A DNA stretch of 64,000 nt from Pyrrhosoma nymphula (taxonomy: Eukaryota > Arthropoda > Insecta > Odonata > Coenagrionidae). The position numbers and the translations under genes were made by a program. Positions within the stretch are counted from its first letter, which is position 1. Each line of letters starts with the position of its first letter. The stretch lies in NCBI GenBank assembly GCA_963573305.1, contig OY754332.1, positions 143,213,977 to 143,277,976 of the forward strand, given 5' to 3'. The notes under the pieces were generated by a model. That model did not search any database. It had not been told where the DNA came from and was given only the letters and a program-made list of their open reading frames with translations. Shown piece after piece: positions 46,449 to 59,126 of this stretch.

Positions 46449-47075
46449 GTGAGTTCTCTAATGGTGCTACTTTAATTCCGTTGTTGGTAATGAAATTACA
46501 AATGCCGACCATTTGTGTCATTTAAAAATATTGCCAGACTCATTATTTTTAGAGATTTTGTTGTTTCATTTTTCCCAGTTTTGGGTTTACTAAATGGAAA
46601 TGATGTGGCATTTGTATGCTTTTCATCTTCTTTAAAAAATTCCTTGTACATTGTATTCAATTCCTTGCATCTACGGCCATGTAATGGAAGAAAGAATCCC
46701 CAAGGCCATAATATTCCTGATTTCTGCGAGGTCACTTTCATTCTTTTCCACCATCTAGGTACAATTCATCAACATATGGTCATTATAAGTGAAGCGAGCT
46801 CATACTAAATGCACCTGAGACTTAAGTAACGGCTTAACTTTCATTTAGCTCTCTCGTGGAAATGGGAGTTTCAGTGACATTTTAAAGTGAGGGTGTTCCT
46901 TGATATGTGGCAAAATTCAATGCATTACTTATAGCTTGTTTAGCTTGAATGCATTTTTATGAAAAATATTAATGAATCCCATTGCATGCAAAACATAAGG
47001 TTGGGATATTTTATTGTAATTTAATCACATACTTTTTTAATGTTGTACATAATAATTCTTCTTGAAATGTTCACA
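46449..47075. other. Start of the next makorin intron, nothing recognised
   Basis: Donor GTGAGT followed by AT-rich sequence with short unrelated open frames. The intron runs through to the end of the window. Confidence 0.5.
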
Positions 47076-47079
47076 TTAA

Positions 47080-48253
47080 CCCTTTCGCGCCGGACGTCGA
47101 CCATAGCCGACGAGCATTTTCATACGCAAACGACCGAACGTCGGCTATAGCTGGCGTGGATTTTTCAACGCAAACGAACTGACGTCGGCTATAGCTGTCG
47201 TGAGGGAAGGGAAGTGACCGCTGAGGTAGCAATGGTCGGAGGTATTCAGGCCCTGCCTGAGACCCTGCTTAGCGAGACCTTAGAGCTAATCTTCGGCCAT
47301 TAGGCCCTACCCTCCTTCTCATTTACGATCCTCATCATAGCAGGAATCCGTGGTGAAGTGGTTGAATTGTCAATGATTTTTGCAAAGAAAAATTTATTGC
47401 ATACTCCAATTTTTTATACTTTGAAGTGAATTCTTCAATTTTTTCTGTGCATAAGCAGTTTTTAAACGAAGTTTTAGCGTTATTATTAACGGAATTCTTG
47501 TGTGAAAGCCTTAGTACCTTGTGTGTTCATATGCGATGAAAATTACGCAAAAAGAGAAATGTTGTCGTTTCATTGTCTATATCGTACGTATTTGTTACAA
47601 TCTGAATGCCTATTACTACTATATGTCCTCTATTTTCCGATTTCTTCATTGATCCCCTTAGTAATTACTCATATGCCGGTATTTTTAGGTTTTGTATATT
47701 GAATAGCCAATATCATTCTTACCCTAGTGCGCTAATGTTAGCTACACATTCTTGGTTGAACATTTGCTTGGCTGCCTGGCGATGTCTCTTTTAACCTACT
47801 TGGAAAAACCATCCGTCCAACTCCCATAGTTATGCCTCACGTGAAAGAAAAGAAAATTACGAGACGTCCTAACTTGCTGTAAAAATGTAGAAGTCCTAAC
47901 TTTGTTATTATCAACGCTAGAAATCCGTTTAAAATTCTATAATGCTTAAAAAAATGTAAGTTATTCTTATATAAGTTTAAATTGTTGAAAATCATAGACA
48001 AATTTTAATTTAAAAAAACACTGCTTATGCAATGATTTGACCGTGGACTCCCACTAAGAAAGGGTTGGAAGGTCGAGTCCAGTGGCCGGGGTAATAGCCG
48101 GGCGCCCGTTGAGTAGGGTCCAAAATCCGAGGGACGAGAGTACCTGGGCCACTCCACCCCAAAAAAGTGCTTCGCAGAGAGAGGTTTAAAATCTTCTCGC
48201 GCTACCCGTAGCACGAAAAACATTTTCCTTTCGCAGTCGCCGGCAGGAAAGGG
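47080..48253. mobile_element. Non-autonomous piggyBac-type element (1.17 kb)
   Basis: TTAA at 47076-47079 and 48254-48257. Inverted ends CCCTTTCGCGCCGG and CCCTTTCCTGCCGG. Just inside the left end, GACGTCGGCTATAGCTG-like units are repeated three times (47092-47200), the first in altered form. No transposase segment is visible. Confidence 0.8.
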
Positions 48254-48257
48254 TTAA

Positions 48258-48755
48258 GGGCCTGTTGCCTCAAGAGTAGTATGTTTCTTCCCCTGAAGGC
48301 GACACTAGGGTTGACTGAGTTCGGACACTCTCACTCCAATTTTTAGTGGCACATCTTGCTACCCTTTTCCTAGAAGGGACTGCATTGGCACGGTGGAGGG
48401 GAGGAAGTGACAGTTTCCTTTCCCACATGGGTGACACCCACCACCTTGTATTTTATTGCTTTCAGTAGTCAAAGGAGGTGGAAAAACCTCACCAAAGCAT
48501 TATTAGGCTTGGAAAGGAGGAACGAGGGAAGGTTCCTTCCAACTGTCCATCGTTTATGGTTTTCCATTTCAATGGGGGTTTCTCTTGATATAGTTTGGAT
48601 AAGCATTAGCTAAAGGATAATAGTTGCAATACCATACATCACGTTAGGCTACAAGATAAATTTTCTTATTGAATTTTTTTATCTTTTGAATGTTGAATAT
48701 TTTTAAATTTCCTTATGTGCTTACAATAGGGTCAATGCATGTGTAGTCGTCCAGA
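48258..48755. other. Intron, nothing recognised
   Basis: Mixed-composition sequence between the piggyBac-type MITE and the inverted repeat at about 48770. No RNA gene or coding family seen. Confidence 0.4.
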
Positions 48756-48769
48756 GGTGGTTGCTGCAA

Positions 48770-49038
48770 CATTTCAAATATTTTTTATATTTTTACCATG
48801 CAAACTACCATTTATTAAGAATACAAATATGTAATTATTTTAGTTTTTTAAATTTTATTACCTGTTAGTGGTCATTTTTATGTTAACGAAACACTGATTT
48901 TAAGTGATTTCAGTGCTATGCATGAAAGCAAATATCTCTAATTCTTTCTATCCCAGAACAATAAAACAAAAACCAATCGATTCAGTAAATAATGAACTTT
49001 AATAAAGGTACGGAGACATATCCACCTAAAATTAAGTC
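48770..49038. repeat. Left arm of a 12-kb inverted-repeat structure
   Basis: This approximately 265-bp segment reappears in inverse orientation at 57013-57122 plus 60789-60935. Shared stretches include TTACCATGCAAACTACCATT, GTTAACGAAACACTGATTTT, CCAATCGATTCAGTAAATAA and GGTACGGAGACATATC. The right arm is split by a TA-flanked Tigger. Confidence 0.8.
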
Positions 49039-49371
49039 TAAGGGCTTGCCTCTTGGCGTTGTCACTGTTATCATTTCTACACGGTCAACAGTCACCCTCT
49101 GTTTGTATCTATTTCATCCATTTCCAAAAGTATATTAACCCTTTTGCTGCCAGCCCATTTCGGGTGGGATGTGCGAAGACTGCCAAGGCTATTTTCTGGA
49201 ATTTGCAAGATTTCAGATTTTAAATTATTTCAACTATTTAATTTTATTTAATACATCTAGATTTTTTCCCAATGCTAAAGATATATCTATAGCTTAGAAC
49301 CATAGATGGATTATGGAGGTTTACTTAAATTTTCATAAAGAAAAATAATAACAAAGTAATTATTATATATA

Positions 49372-52188
49372 CAGTAGAAACTCGAAATTACGAAGTTGAC
49401 GGGACCGGAAAAATCGGCACTTCGTAATATCAAATTTCGTATGAACGAGTATCTTTCAAAAACATCGCGATGAAGATCGTTTTTTGTTTCCTTAGATTAA
49501 GATTTACTCTCGCGATGTACTTGCATGGTTTACGAAGTTATAATTCATGAAAGTATATTTGAATGTGTATTCATGCCCACTGGGTGCACTCATTGTCAGT
49601 TGAACACAACTTATTTGTCGGAGTTTTATTATTCCTATTTTCGGGAATTTCAAATTTGGCGCCACCGGGTAAGTTATTTTGCCGTTGCAGCTGGCGGTGC
49701 GGCGTGCAGCAACTCGCGGATTGGTACTATCCCTCTTTGCCGTGACGCATTTTAACAATATTATCTGGATATATTAATTTGCAATGTTTATTTTTTACTT
49801 GCGTCATAAATGTTAACGGATGGTTCGGAAGTAAGACGAAAGCCGCGTTTCAATGGAAATCGACTTCCGTGTGTCAAGCTACCTTCGCATCAAATCGATG
49901 CATTATTCCGTTCACTCATTCGTTTTGTGATGACAAATGATTATTACCAGCAATACGAGGCTCGATTCGGGTTATCGTGATGAATGGTAAAATATCCTTT
50001 CCAGGGTATTTGGAAATTGCCTGACCAGCAGTCCTTCCATCCAGCTATCTCTCTCAATCACTCAGCGGGAAACATTAAAGCTGTCAGTCGGATCTGAACA
50101 ATTGGCGCGTCTAAACCGGTTTTTCCCAGAAGACCCTTCAAGAAAAAAGTTCTTCGTTCCTTATTCCTAGGCGCGACGACATTCATCTGCGAGGGACTCA
50201 TTCAGCGAGAAAGAGAAGGGGGTAACCCGAGAGGATCACTCCTTCACCTACTCTGTTATTATCTACCCTCGCCCAGTTTCGCTTTTACCCAGGTGGCTTT
50301 CACTAGTGGGGGAGGGGTTGGGCCTCCTTTCAGCGGCCTCGGCAGCCAACACTAGGATGATACGGCCGATGATCGAACGAGGGAGCCGTTATTTCGGTCG
50401 ATTCAAATTGTAACCTTACCCCGGTGGTAGCTGTGAGGTTGACTTCGCACTCCTTCATGATTTTTCCACAACCTGAAATTATGTTGCGTAGCGCCCGAGA
50501 GAGCTTTGAAACGCATCGTCACATCAACGGGATAAATAACGTAGTACATCGGCGCATGCGAAGAGAGAATCGGAACTCTAATCTGTTTTTACTTCCTTTT
50601 ATAGGAAGCATCATTCACTTTTGGAAGTGGATACCACGCCAGGAAATCCATTTTTAGACCGTTGACTTTTACATCGCCATGCTAATAGATAAAGAAATTC
50701 TGTTTTCACCGTTTGGCGCAGGAAGGATGTTGCTAGAACTTATTTCATAGGGCTTGATACATACTTGTGCGTACTTTATATCAACCACATCGGAGAAAAA
50801 ATTAGTTAACTTGCCTAAAATCGATCATTTCGCGGAAATGCTACTCGGCTATGAGAAGTGATACGAAAATGAGCTTTGATATAAGTTCTAATTGCATCGT
50901 TCATCTTTCAATGCGGATACTCCTCAAGTTGGTACGCCAGATTAATACAATTACTGTAGTCGTGTAAAGCAAAGATGTCCAGCACTTTTTTCCAGAGGCA
51001 TTCGCGCCGAGCATTGGTGCTTCCGGCAGTCCAGCGAACGGCTACGCGTCCTTGGCCTGCCTCTTGCTCTCCCCACCACCTCACACTCTCTCTCCCCCAC
51101 CCTCGTCTCGGCGCTCATAGTTAGGGGGTCGGAGTAAAGTGATATTTTTTCTCGAGCCCGCATCACATTTCATCATAAGTATCACATTTCACTCATCGCT
51201 TTCCCACGCCCAAACTTCACAGGTGGCTTCCAAAAGTTGGGTGGGGGGAGGTGCGTTGCCCGTTGGGAGTCCCTTATCAGCTATGACCGCGAACCAAACG
51301 TATCACATTTCACTCATCGCATACCCGCCCTAACTTCTCAGGTGGTTTCCACTAGTTGGGATATCCTTTCGAGGACATCCTATAGACATCCTTTCGAGAG
51401 CATCAGCAGCCAACTTCCATGGTTCCAACTAGTTCCTACATCGGCCGCAACACAGGATGACCGTTATTTAGGGCGATTTTAATGGTATCCACTCCCCAGT
51501 GTGAATTTTTTTATCTGATCCAGATCCGATTTTTAAAAATGAATTAGGATCCGATTTCAGTATCCGGAGTAATGTAATACCCGCGGATCTTTAGATCCGA
51601 TCTGACCATCCCTAAATAGTATTTTCCCGGCGAATCAGCTTGTGTCTTAGAGGACGAACGAACAATTTAAGAGCACATTTTGGAGCAAACAAAGTGCGTA
51701 TTATGGGCCAGGATATACAGTAACTACAATTTTCGATGCCTGGCTAACGTTTTTCAACTTACGAACAAGTTCTCGGAACGCATCTCGTTTGTATGTCGAG
51801 GACTTACTGTACATTGGATGAGTACGTCAGTGACTTCCGACTGCTGGACGGACGCCAGACGCCCCAGCGAAACCACACCTTTACTATTGAAGCATTGAAA
51901 AATGAGATATCGTTCAAGTGCATCATGTATTCGGCGAAGATCATTAATTAGATGTTTAACTCTGAAAAGGAGCGCCGAAACGTTCTGTGATCTATCACTA
52001 TTCGTATCAACGAGTAATTTTTTCACGTCGGGACCAAGATCCGAGGTTTGTATTTTTAAAACTTCGTTATTTCGTAATATCGCGTACTGTTACATACACT
52101 TAGATACCCTTTTGGTCGGGACCGAAGATTTTGCTTCGTAAAATCAAAATTTCGTAATTTCGAAGTTCGTATTTTCGAGTTTCTACTG
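49372..52188. mobile_element. Tigger/pogo element nested in piggyBac 2
   Basis: TA-flanked ends CAGTAGAAACTCGAAATTAC and CGTATTTTCGAGTTTCTACTG (first 19 bases inverted). GGGACCG motifs and TTACGAA repeats occur inside both ends. The interior holds a block at about 51505-51620 with CAGATCCGATTT/GATCCGATCTGACCATCCCTA, resembling one end of a hAT MITE. A 90-codon frame on the complement (51754-52026) could be a transposase tail but is not diagnostic. Confidence 0.8.
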
Positions 52189-52373
52189 TATAAAAACTCA
52201 AAATCCTCTGTTTATTTCACATTATGATTTATAAAATATTATTTACATGGACTGAAATAGTGCTAGTTTTTGATACTATTCAGTTTTCTCACCCGTGGTA
52301 CATGTTTTTAGTGATCAATCTATTTTTGCCAGAGATATAAAATATTTTATCTGACTCTACACTCACGGTCTCA

Positions 52374-54045
52374 TCAGCTGACGCACTTATGCTTATGGAA
52401 GCATTCACCATGAAGGCCTTTTTTGCATTTTCCGCACACAGTTCTGGATCTTTTTCTTTGTTCTCTTCCCTTTTAACCTCTTACACTGCACGCACAACAG
52501 TCCTTTTCTTTTTTATTTTGCAATTTTATAAGTTTTTTGAGACATGTATCTGATGATCCGGGTTGCATAACTCGGTTTTGCTTTTCTTGAAGCCATTCGC
52601 TGCCTAGTTCCTCAATTATGCTGATAGTGTAATGTTGCCTGGACAAAGGCCTTTCTCCAGATCTCAAGTTTTCTTTATATAGTATATAAGAATTCAGTAC
52701 CATACGCGAAAAAATATTGAAACACATCTTTTTCCAATATTTTACAGTACGTCTCTCGTCAAGATAGGTATAGAGCATCATATCTGACGTATCGATTCCT
52801 CCCATATAATAGTTATAGGATTGAATAATTGAAGGTTTCTCCACGTCTTTTGTCTGACCTCGCCTGGTAGATGAACGTTTACTCAGTTCTGCTTTGCATT
52901 TCGTCGAAAGAAGAATCACAGGAAATCGCTGAGATTTTTTTTCCCGCACGGCGGCGGCATGAATATGGCCACTACGGTAGTATCGCTCTTCTCCTACTTG
53001 AAATTTTTCTTTTAATTCTAACGGAATAAATTTCCTATTTCTTCGAACAGTCCCAGTTACATAAGTTCCTACTTCGTATAGGTATTTAGCTAGAGGTACT
53101 GACGTGAAAAAATTGTCCATAAAAATATGATAACCTTTGTTTAGATAGTTACCCATCTTCAATAACTTTTCTACAACTGTGTAAGCCAAGCCAAACTTAT
53201 TTATTTGATCCTTTTCTTCTTTCCCTTTAGCACCTCTATAAACATAAAAAGATAACAAATAGTGCGAAATGGAATCGCATAACAGCCATAACTTTATTCC
53301 CCACCGATGATGACGCTTGCTAGGTATGTATTGCAGTAGTTGCGTATGGTTTTTGGTGCCAACCAAGCTTTCGTCAACACTCAGATACTCATGGGGGGTA
53401 TAGTGGTGCCTGAAAACTCTGTTGGCATGGTCTATGAGGGGCTGTATTTTGGCACAAGGATCATATCCTGATTCCCCTGGCTGAGGTAGGTTTTTTGTGT
53501 CAGCTAAATGAAGGAATTTCAAGATCAATTGGAATCGATTTCTAGGAAACATCTCATGAAACCATCTGATGTATTGTGATTTTTGAGTGAACCAATATGA
53601 TTCAATTGTTGGCCTTCGAATAAGGCCCATATTCAAGGTACATGCGATGAAAGCATTTAGTTCGGCAACCGTTATTTTTTCCCAATTTTTTGCACGAGCA
53701 TTTAGAGTAAGACGTCCCTCATAACTGAGAAAGTGTCGAGCGTATGCATTGTCTGCCTGGTCCCTCCAGAAACTCAATGGGAATCGTCGGAGGGTTATCA
53801 CCATTCACTCTCACTTCGACCCACTCGCTTTCACCTGGATCAGCATTTCTATCCTCTTCTTGTTCGGACCCATATGAGTAATCCCCCTCAGAGGAAGAAG
53901 AGATTCTACGCCTCTTTGTCCCTGACCTTGAGGTGTAAATGAAAGATTCTTCACTACTAGAAGAAATCTCTTCATCGGATGTCTCTTACGGCAAATCACT
54001 GTTATCATCAATGAAGAGAGCATCTTCAATATCCTTACTTTTCAT
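52374..54045 (-). pseudogene. piggyBac transposase, nearly full length, three lesions
   Basis: The start ATG at 54043-54045 opens MKSKDIEDALFIDDNSDLP, after which an in-frame TAA interrupts the acidic Ser/Glu-rich N-terminus (EISSSSEES...EGDYSYGSE). The frame changes near 53770-53790. A 443-codon open frame (52473-53804) then carries the catalytic regions YLSVDESLVG, YHIFMDNFFTS and YYMGGIDTSDMML. A TAA at 52473-52475 cuts off the C-terminal Cys/His domain. That domain reads on for 32 more codons (VCGKCKKGLHGECFHKHKC) to a TGA at 52374. All three catalytic Asp are present. The 5' frame change may include a small deletion. Confidence 0.9.
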
Positions 54046-55225
54046 ATACGTTGACATTGGTCACAGGGACAACCCTAAAATAAATTTTCGTAGTTGTATC
54101 AAAATGAAAAATTATGCATCGTAAATTACTGTTTCTACTCGTCCAACACGAGGAAACGGCATGGAAAAAAGGGGATTCATAGTTCAGGAAAACTAATTTA
54201 CTTGAATTCCTAAAACAATTATTTTTCCAAAAACAACCACAGGTTTTTCACCACTTCAATTAGACGTCAAGAAAGGTCAAACAAAGAAATAATACGGAAA
54301 AATGCGATAAACAGCAAGGTCACTAACATACATGCAGGAAAATTCGTGAAAACGTAATGAAAGATATAAAAACACGGAAAAGTCGTATTTTATCATAATG
54401 TAAAATTGTAAGATATATCATTCGTTAAAAATTACTACTTACTCAATAGTAGAGGAATATTTTAATCTAATCTTTCTGGAAACTGACACTCTAGTAAAAA
54501 TACTAAGAGCCACAGAGAAAACAGAGTCCTGCGTGAGCACTGACCAGCACGAAATATGGTATGCTACTGGCCCGAGGGGAACGAAAAAACACAGGAGAGG
54601 CCAGTATTCAGCATATATTGTAAGGATAGTATGAAGACATCTTATACTGTATATTGTAAGCACACTGTGAACAATCAGCATATACATATTGTAAGGATAA
54701 TATGAAGACATCTTAGTAAGCTGCTGATATAAAGCACGTGCCGATAAATGAAACGAGAGCCGTGATACCAGAGACTAGAGAAACATCCTGCATATGGCAG
54801 AGTAAAAGAAATAAAAAAGACGGGCCAAAAAAGAATAATTGCTTATCTAGCTGGAAACTGACACTCTAAAACAAATACTAAGAGCCACAAAAAAACAGTT
54901 CAGCACGACCTCCGACAAACACGAAAGATGATACTGTGCAGGATGACGCTGGCCCGAAACAAAAAAATACGGACGAACTTACGAGGCAAGAACAATGTAA
55001 ACAATCAAAATGTATGGCAAGGATAAGGTGAAACCATCTTAGTAAGCAGCAGAGATAAAGCACACGTGTATAAATGAGACGGCAGCCGTTGAAAAGGCCA
55101 CAATCACGAAATAAAAAGTCAAATAAGTCGGGCCGATAAATCGGCCCGCTGGCAGCAAAAGGGTTAAGGTGTCCCATAACATCTCCACATTCCTCACATT
55201 CACTCAGCATGCACTCATACCTTTG

Positions 55226-55990
55226 TTAATCACACACTAGTGCATCAAGTAAGTCTTTGTAGTCAACATTTCGTCTAGCCCCGTCTATCATAAGTTTCAC
55301 ATTCTGGTGAGATGAACGAGCAAAAACACCATGGGTTCTCGAACCCCCTGCTATAATATGTACACCATTTGGGTCGAAATTCACAAAATTTTTAATGACC
55401 AATTTTAATATCGGGGTAAGGTTATTTGAATTGAGCATACAACTCATTTAAATTAGATAAAAGCAGTTGTTTTTGCTTGTGATCTGACTTTCCATCAATT
55501 CGCACAGATACATAATCCTTTTTATTGGGACAAATTTAAATGCATTGTTCACACAAGTAGAATTCAGTAACTTTCCTCACTGTATCTGAAGACAGTCTTT
55601 TAACACTATTTCTTTTTCTTAAGTCAGGCATACTTCCTTCCTTTTTCTCTAGATCTCTTGAAAGTTTTATGAGACCCTCAGAAACATTTAATTCTTTGCT
55701 TATCTTGTTCCTTGACTATAAAGATGGCAATAAACTAACTATTTAAATTTTGTCCTCTTTATTGTAGATTTTACATTTTTTTGTAGTTTAATTGTTAATT
55801 CCTCATACTCTTTAGAATTCAATTTATCTGTACATTGTGATGGATTTGTTAGAGACTCATTGCGGTCTTCATCAGAATTTGCATATAATTATGTTTTTTA
55901 ATTTTCTGAAATTTTGGTGATATTCGCTTCAATGGCAACTGCTCTTTTATCTGAACTTAATTCCCTAATTTTTGAGGCTGGTGAAATGCC
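55226..55990 (-). pseudogene. Decayed mobile-element protein of unassigned family
   Basis: On the complement, across frames: SVKRLSSDTVRKVTEFYLCE, then KKDYVSVRIDGKSDHKQKQL, LLSNLNELYAQFK, PDIKIGH.KFCEFRPKWC, and GSRTHGVFARSSHQNVKLMI, ending DYKDLLDALVCD. I recall this as a repeated arthropod protein type (...LRPKWCV...HQNVKLM...C), but I cannot name the family. Several stops and shifts. It lies between piggyBac 2 and the right arm of the 12-kb inverted-repeat structure and may be that structure's own gene. Confidence 0.6.
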
Positions 55991-56212
55991 TAAAGCAAAT
56001 AAGTCTGGTCAACAACATGAATGAACAATTTAAAAACACCAAATCTGTTAAAAACAAGCTCAGTGTTTAATGTGGCAAGGACAAACACTGTATAATTTAA
56101 ATTCCCAAATATTCTTTGCATTTTAAGGCCCGCATTTACGTTTTAGCTAAAGTTTACAATACCAAATTTTTACTTTATAATTAATAACTTGTAAAATGAG
56201 GCGAAAAACTGA
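55991..56212. other. Interior of the 12-kb inverted-repeat structure, unrecognised
   Basis: AT-rich sequence between the decayed protein and the small TTAA MITE. No feature recognised. Confidence 0.4.
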
Positions 56213-56216
56213 TTAA

Positions 56217-56351
56217 CACATTCAATGCGGGTCGCGAATTTAAGGGAGGCGCTAGAAACGGAAATCATTTTTTAAAGGGCCTAAAGTAAAAGGATCCTGC
56301 CGTTCGGCATAGACGGGACCACGTCAATAGACGTGCTCCACGCTGAATGTG
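56217..56351. mobile_element. 135-bp TTAA-flanked MITE
   Basis: TTAA at 56213-56216 and 56352-56355. Ends CACATTCAATGCGGG and, on the complement of the right side, CACATTCAGCGTGG. Consistent with a minimal piggyBac-type derivative. Confidence 0.65.
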
Positions 56352-56355
56352 TTAA

Positions 56356-57012
56356 TAAGCTATAATAATAATTTAAAAGGCATGAAACATTACTTAAGAG
56401 GGTACTTAATGGTGATGTCGACTTAGTTAATATTTTGGTATTTTTCAATGTTTAATATTTTTATAAATAGTTGAGTCCACAAAATAAAATTTTTACTGTT
56501 CATTCGTCATATGAAGGACTATAAATTGGCCAAATTTCAATTTCATGCCCAACAAAGAAAATGGACATTAAAATTTGAAAATTTTGAAAAATAAAGAACT
56601 TTAAAAATATTTAATTAAAAAACCACCTAAGTCCACAGCTTAAAATTCTGCATACTTAAAGCATGTACCTATACCTTTAACCTTGAAAGGACTGCTTTAA
56701 ATCCCAGATGTATCACTGCATGGCCGGGCATTTATATGGCCTAGGTTTAAAATATAAGCAGCTCTCCAGTTAATTATAAATAACGAAACTCATTATAAGC
56801 CGATTTTAAACGAAGTGTGTCTCAGTGGTCCCTTAAGGGACAGCAAGGCCATAAACGAAAACATTAGGTGGTCCCTTTTGGGACCGCACGGACGCTAAAG
56901 GTTAAAATAAAAAATTACTAACATTGCATCTCTTGCCTTCCTAAATAAAAAAATTGTAAAAAATTGATTTTTTTTTTGTAAGTGATGAAACATTTGAAGC
57001 AATATTTGGACC
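56356..57012. other. Interior of the 12-kb structure; possible further TTAA MITE
   Basis: AT-rich. A stretch from about 56681 (TTAACCTTGAAAGGAC) to about 56902 (GACGCTAAAGGTTAA) has only 8 matching terminal bases. It contains two GGTCCC...GGGAC palindromes at about 56830 and 56872. It might be another TTAA element, but the evidence is thin. Confidence 0.3.
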
Positions 57013-58154
57013 CTTAGACTTAATTTTAGATAGATATGTCTCCGTACCTTTATTTAATTTAATTATTTACTGAATCGATCGGTTTTTGTTTTATTGTTCT
57101 GGGATAGAAAGAATTGGAGATACAGTAGAACATCTTTTTTACAAACCTCTAATTTACGAAATGACACCAATTTACGAACCATTCCGCCGGTCCCGATCTT
57201 TGTATATAGGAAAACTATGTAAAATGAACTCAGTTTTACGAAACCTCCATTTTAATGATTTACGAAGTGAGAAGCCGGTCCCTAGGAGTGACTGACCCCT
57301 GTTTTACGAAGTATTTGAAATGGTTTTGTCGCAGTGTTTTGAGGTCAATGCATCACTCAATGTGTAAATATTCGGCATTATGCGAACGTAAGAATGAGCA
57401 TTTCAAATTCAAGAAATTGTAGAAAAGGTATCGAAAAACCTTAACATTTTTAAATTTAACGCACGTTGCCTCTGCACATATTTTTGGGTCACGTCTAGCA
57501 ATGTTTTTCCCTGCGCGAACGACTGAAACAACAGGTTGTGCTCCGAGGGTGATAAGTCAGGAAAGCCATCTCAAGTAAACAAAATTTGGCCCGATTGTAA
57601 GGTAGATATTTATTTCACTTATACTTGTGGTCAACTTGAATAATATTTGACCCTGGATAAAATAGGATTCTTTTCTAAATCGATTTTCACGTCAGATAAA
57701 AAGAAGAAAGAAATTACAAAGTTTCCTCTTCATTCGCTGTAATTTTAATGGCCTATAAGCGTAGGCTATAATAAAATTTCCGCTAGGGTATATTACTCTC
57801 TCAGGAAACATGTGAATTGGCCAGCTTATCAAGTCTTTCTTGAAGATGTTCACCTGATTACATTGTAACCTCAGTCTACACGGAGTAACCATTACAATGT
57901 CTTTGCTCTCAATAGCTGGTTTGAGTTTCTTCTTTCCCTTTTTATCAGTACCTATGTCATCCGAGAGTGGCTCGCACCTATAACTTTGTTTCCAGAATTC
58001 TTTGAAGCAGTGATGCCAGAAGATAACTGTGTAAGCTGTGAGCGAGTGGAAATATTTTGGTTTCCAAGCGAGCAGAAGTCGCGCGCATTCAGTCAGAATC
58101 ACTGTCAACGCGAGGTGGGCAGTGTTTGTGATATCCCGTGTGCCTATAAGTAAA

Positions 58155-58640
58155 ACAATGGATAAAACATCGCTGAGCAAAAAAAAACGAGGAAGTCTGT
58201 GAGTTTGGTTACCAAAAGGTCGATAATCAAGGAAGTACGTGATCGAGCTCAGACAAAAACAGAAATTGCTCGGAAGTATGGCATTTCTTTATCGACATAA
58301 CAACAATCATGAATTCAAGAGAAAACATTTTGAGTCACACAACATTATCGTCGAAAACCATGTACATTTCATAGTCGAAATTTGAACAGCTTGATTTGCA
58401 GATCGTGAGTGCAACTTGCCTATAACCAATTCTGAAGGAGAATGCTCAGATTTTGGCCCTTAAACTGAAGTGAGACAACTTTAAATGCTCAAATGGGTGG
58501 CTAGAAAAATTCAAGAGAAGACATTGAATCACTTCACTTAACATCTGCGGAGAAGAAGGGTGTGTGAACACAGATGATGTTGAGAAGTGGCATGAAATGC
58601 ACGACGAAATTGTGTCAAAATATTCCCCTTGGGACAAATA
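58155..58640 (+). pseudogene. Tigger transposase N-terminal remnant
   Basis: The + strand reads, with shifts, KRKSVSLVTKRSIIKEVRD and KTEIARKYGISLST, the first helix-turn-helix of Tigger proteins. NAQMGG, a stop and KNSRE follow, then ESLHLTSAEKKG and KWHEMHDEIVSKYSP, the stretch just before the DETG catalytic motif. The catalytic domain is absent; the sequence passes into the 223-bp duplication at 58681. Confidence 0.75.
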
Positions 58641-58680
58641 TCATTTAAGAACACTAATTTTGTAATAATTCGTTGCTTAT

Positions 58681-59126
58681 GTTCAAATTTTGATGCACTT
58701 TGAATATTTAATTTTTCATTGAGGTTTTACGTCGTTAGGTAAGAACTTGTGATGGTGACTTACAGCTATCAGTACCCGCGAGTAAATAATGCTTGCAAAT
58801 CACCACTAGATGTCAGCGCTGTAGAACGGATGTGTGGGAATTTCAAATTAACTAGAGTAAAGTTCTAAAATTAACTTTCATCAGCTACGAAATATTATTG
58901 AAGGTTCAAATTTTGATGCACTTTGAATATTTAATTTTTCATTAAAGTTTTACGTCGTTAGGTAAGAATTTGCGATCACAACTTACAGCTATCAGTACCC
59001 GCGAGTAAATAGTTCTCGCAAATCACCGCTAGATGTCAGCGCTGTAGAACGCATATGTGGGAATTTCAAATTAACTAGAGTGAAGTTCTAAAATTGACTT
59101 TCATCAGCTACGAAATATTATTGAAG
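58681..59126. repeat. 223-bp tandem duplication (two units)
   Basis: 58681-58903 and 58904-59126 both begin GTTCAAATTTTGATGCAC and end TTATTGAAG, with a small number of differences between them. It lies in the Tigger at the point where the catalytic part of the transposase has been lost. Confidence 0.9.

Larger units (their letters stand above)
49139..55163 (-). mobile_element. piggyBac element 2 (6.0 kb) with a nested Tigger
   Basis: TTAA at 49135-49138 and 55164-55167. Perfect 16-bp terminal inverted repeats CCCTTTTGCTGCCAGC. Inside, a Tigger occupies 49372-52188 and the transposase lies at 52374-54045 on the complement. Between the transposase start and the right end, a segment of about 375 bp is duplicated (from about 54470 and about 54850; shared GAAACTGACACTCTA and ATACTAAGAGCCACA). 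Confidence 0.93.
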
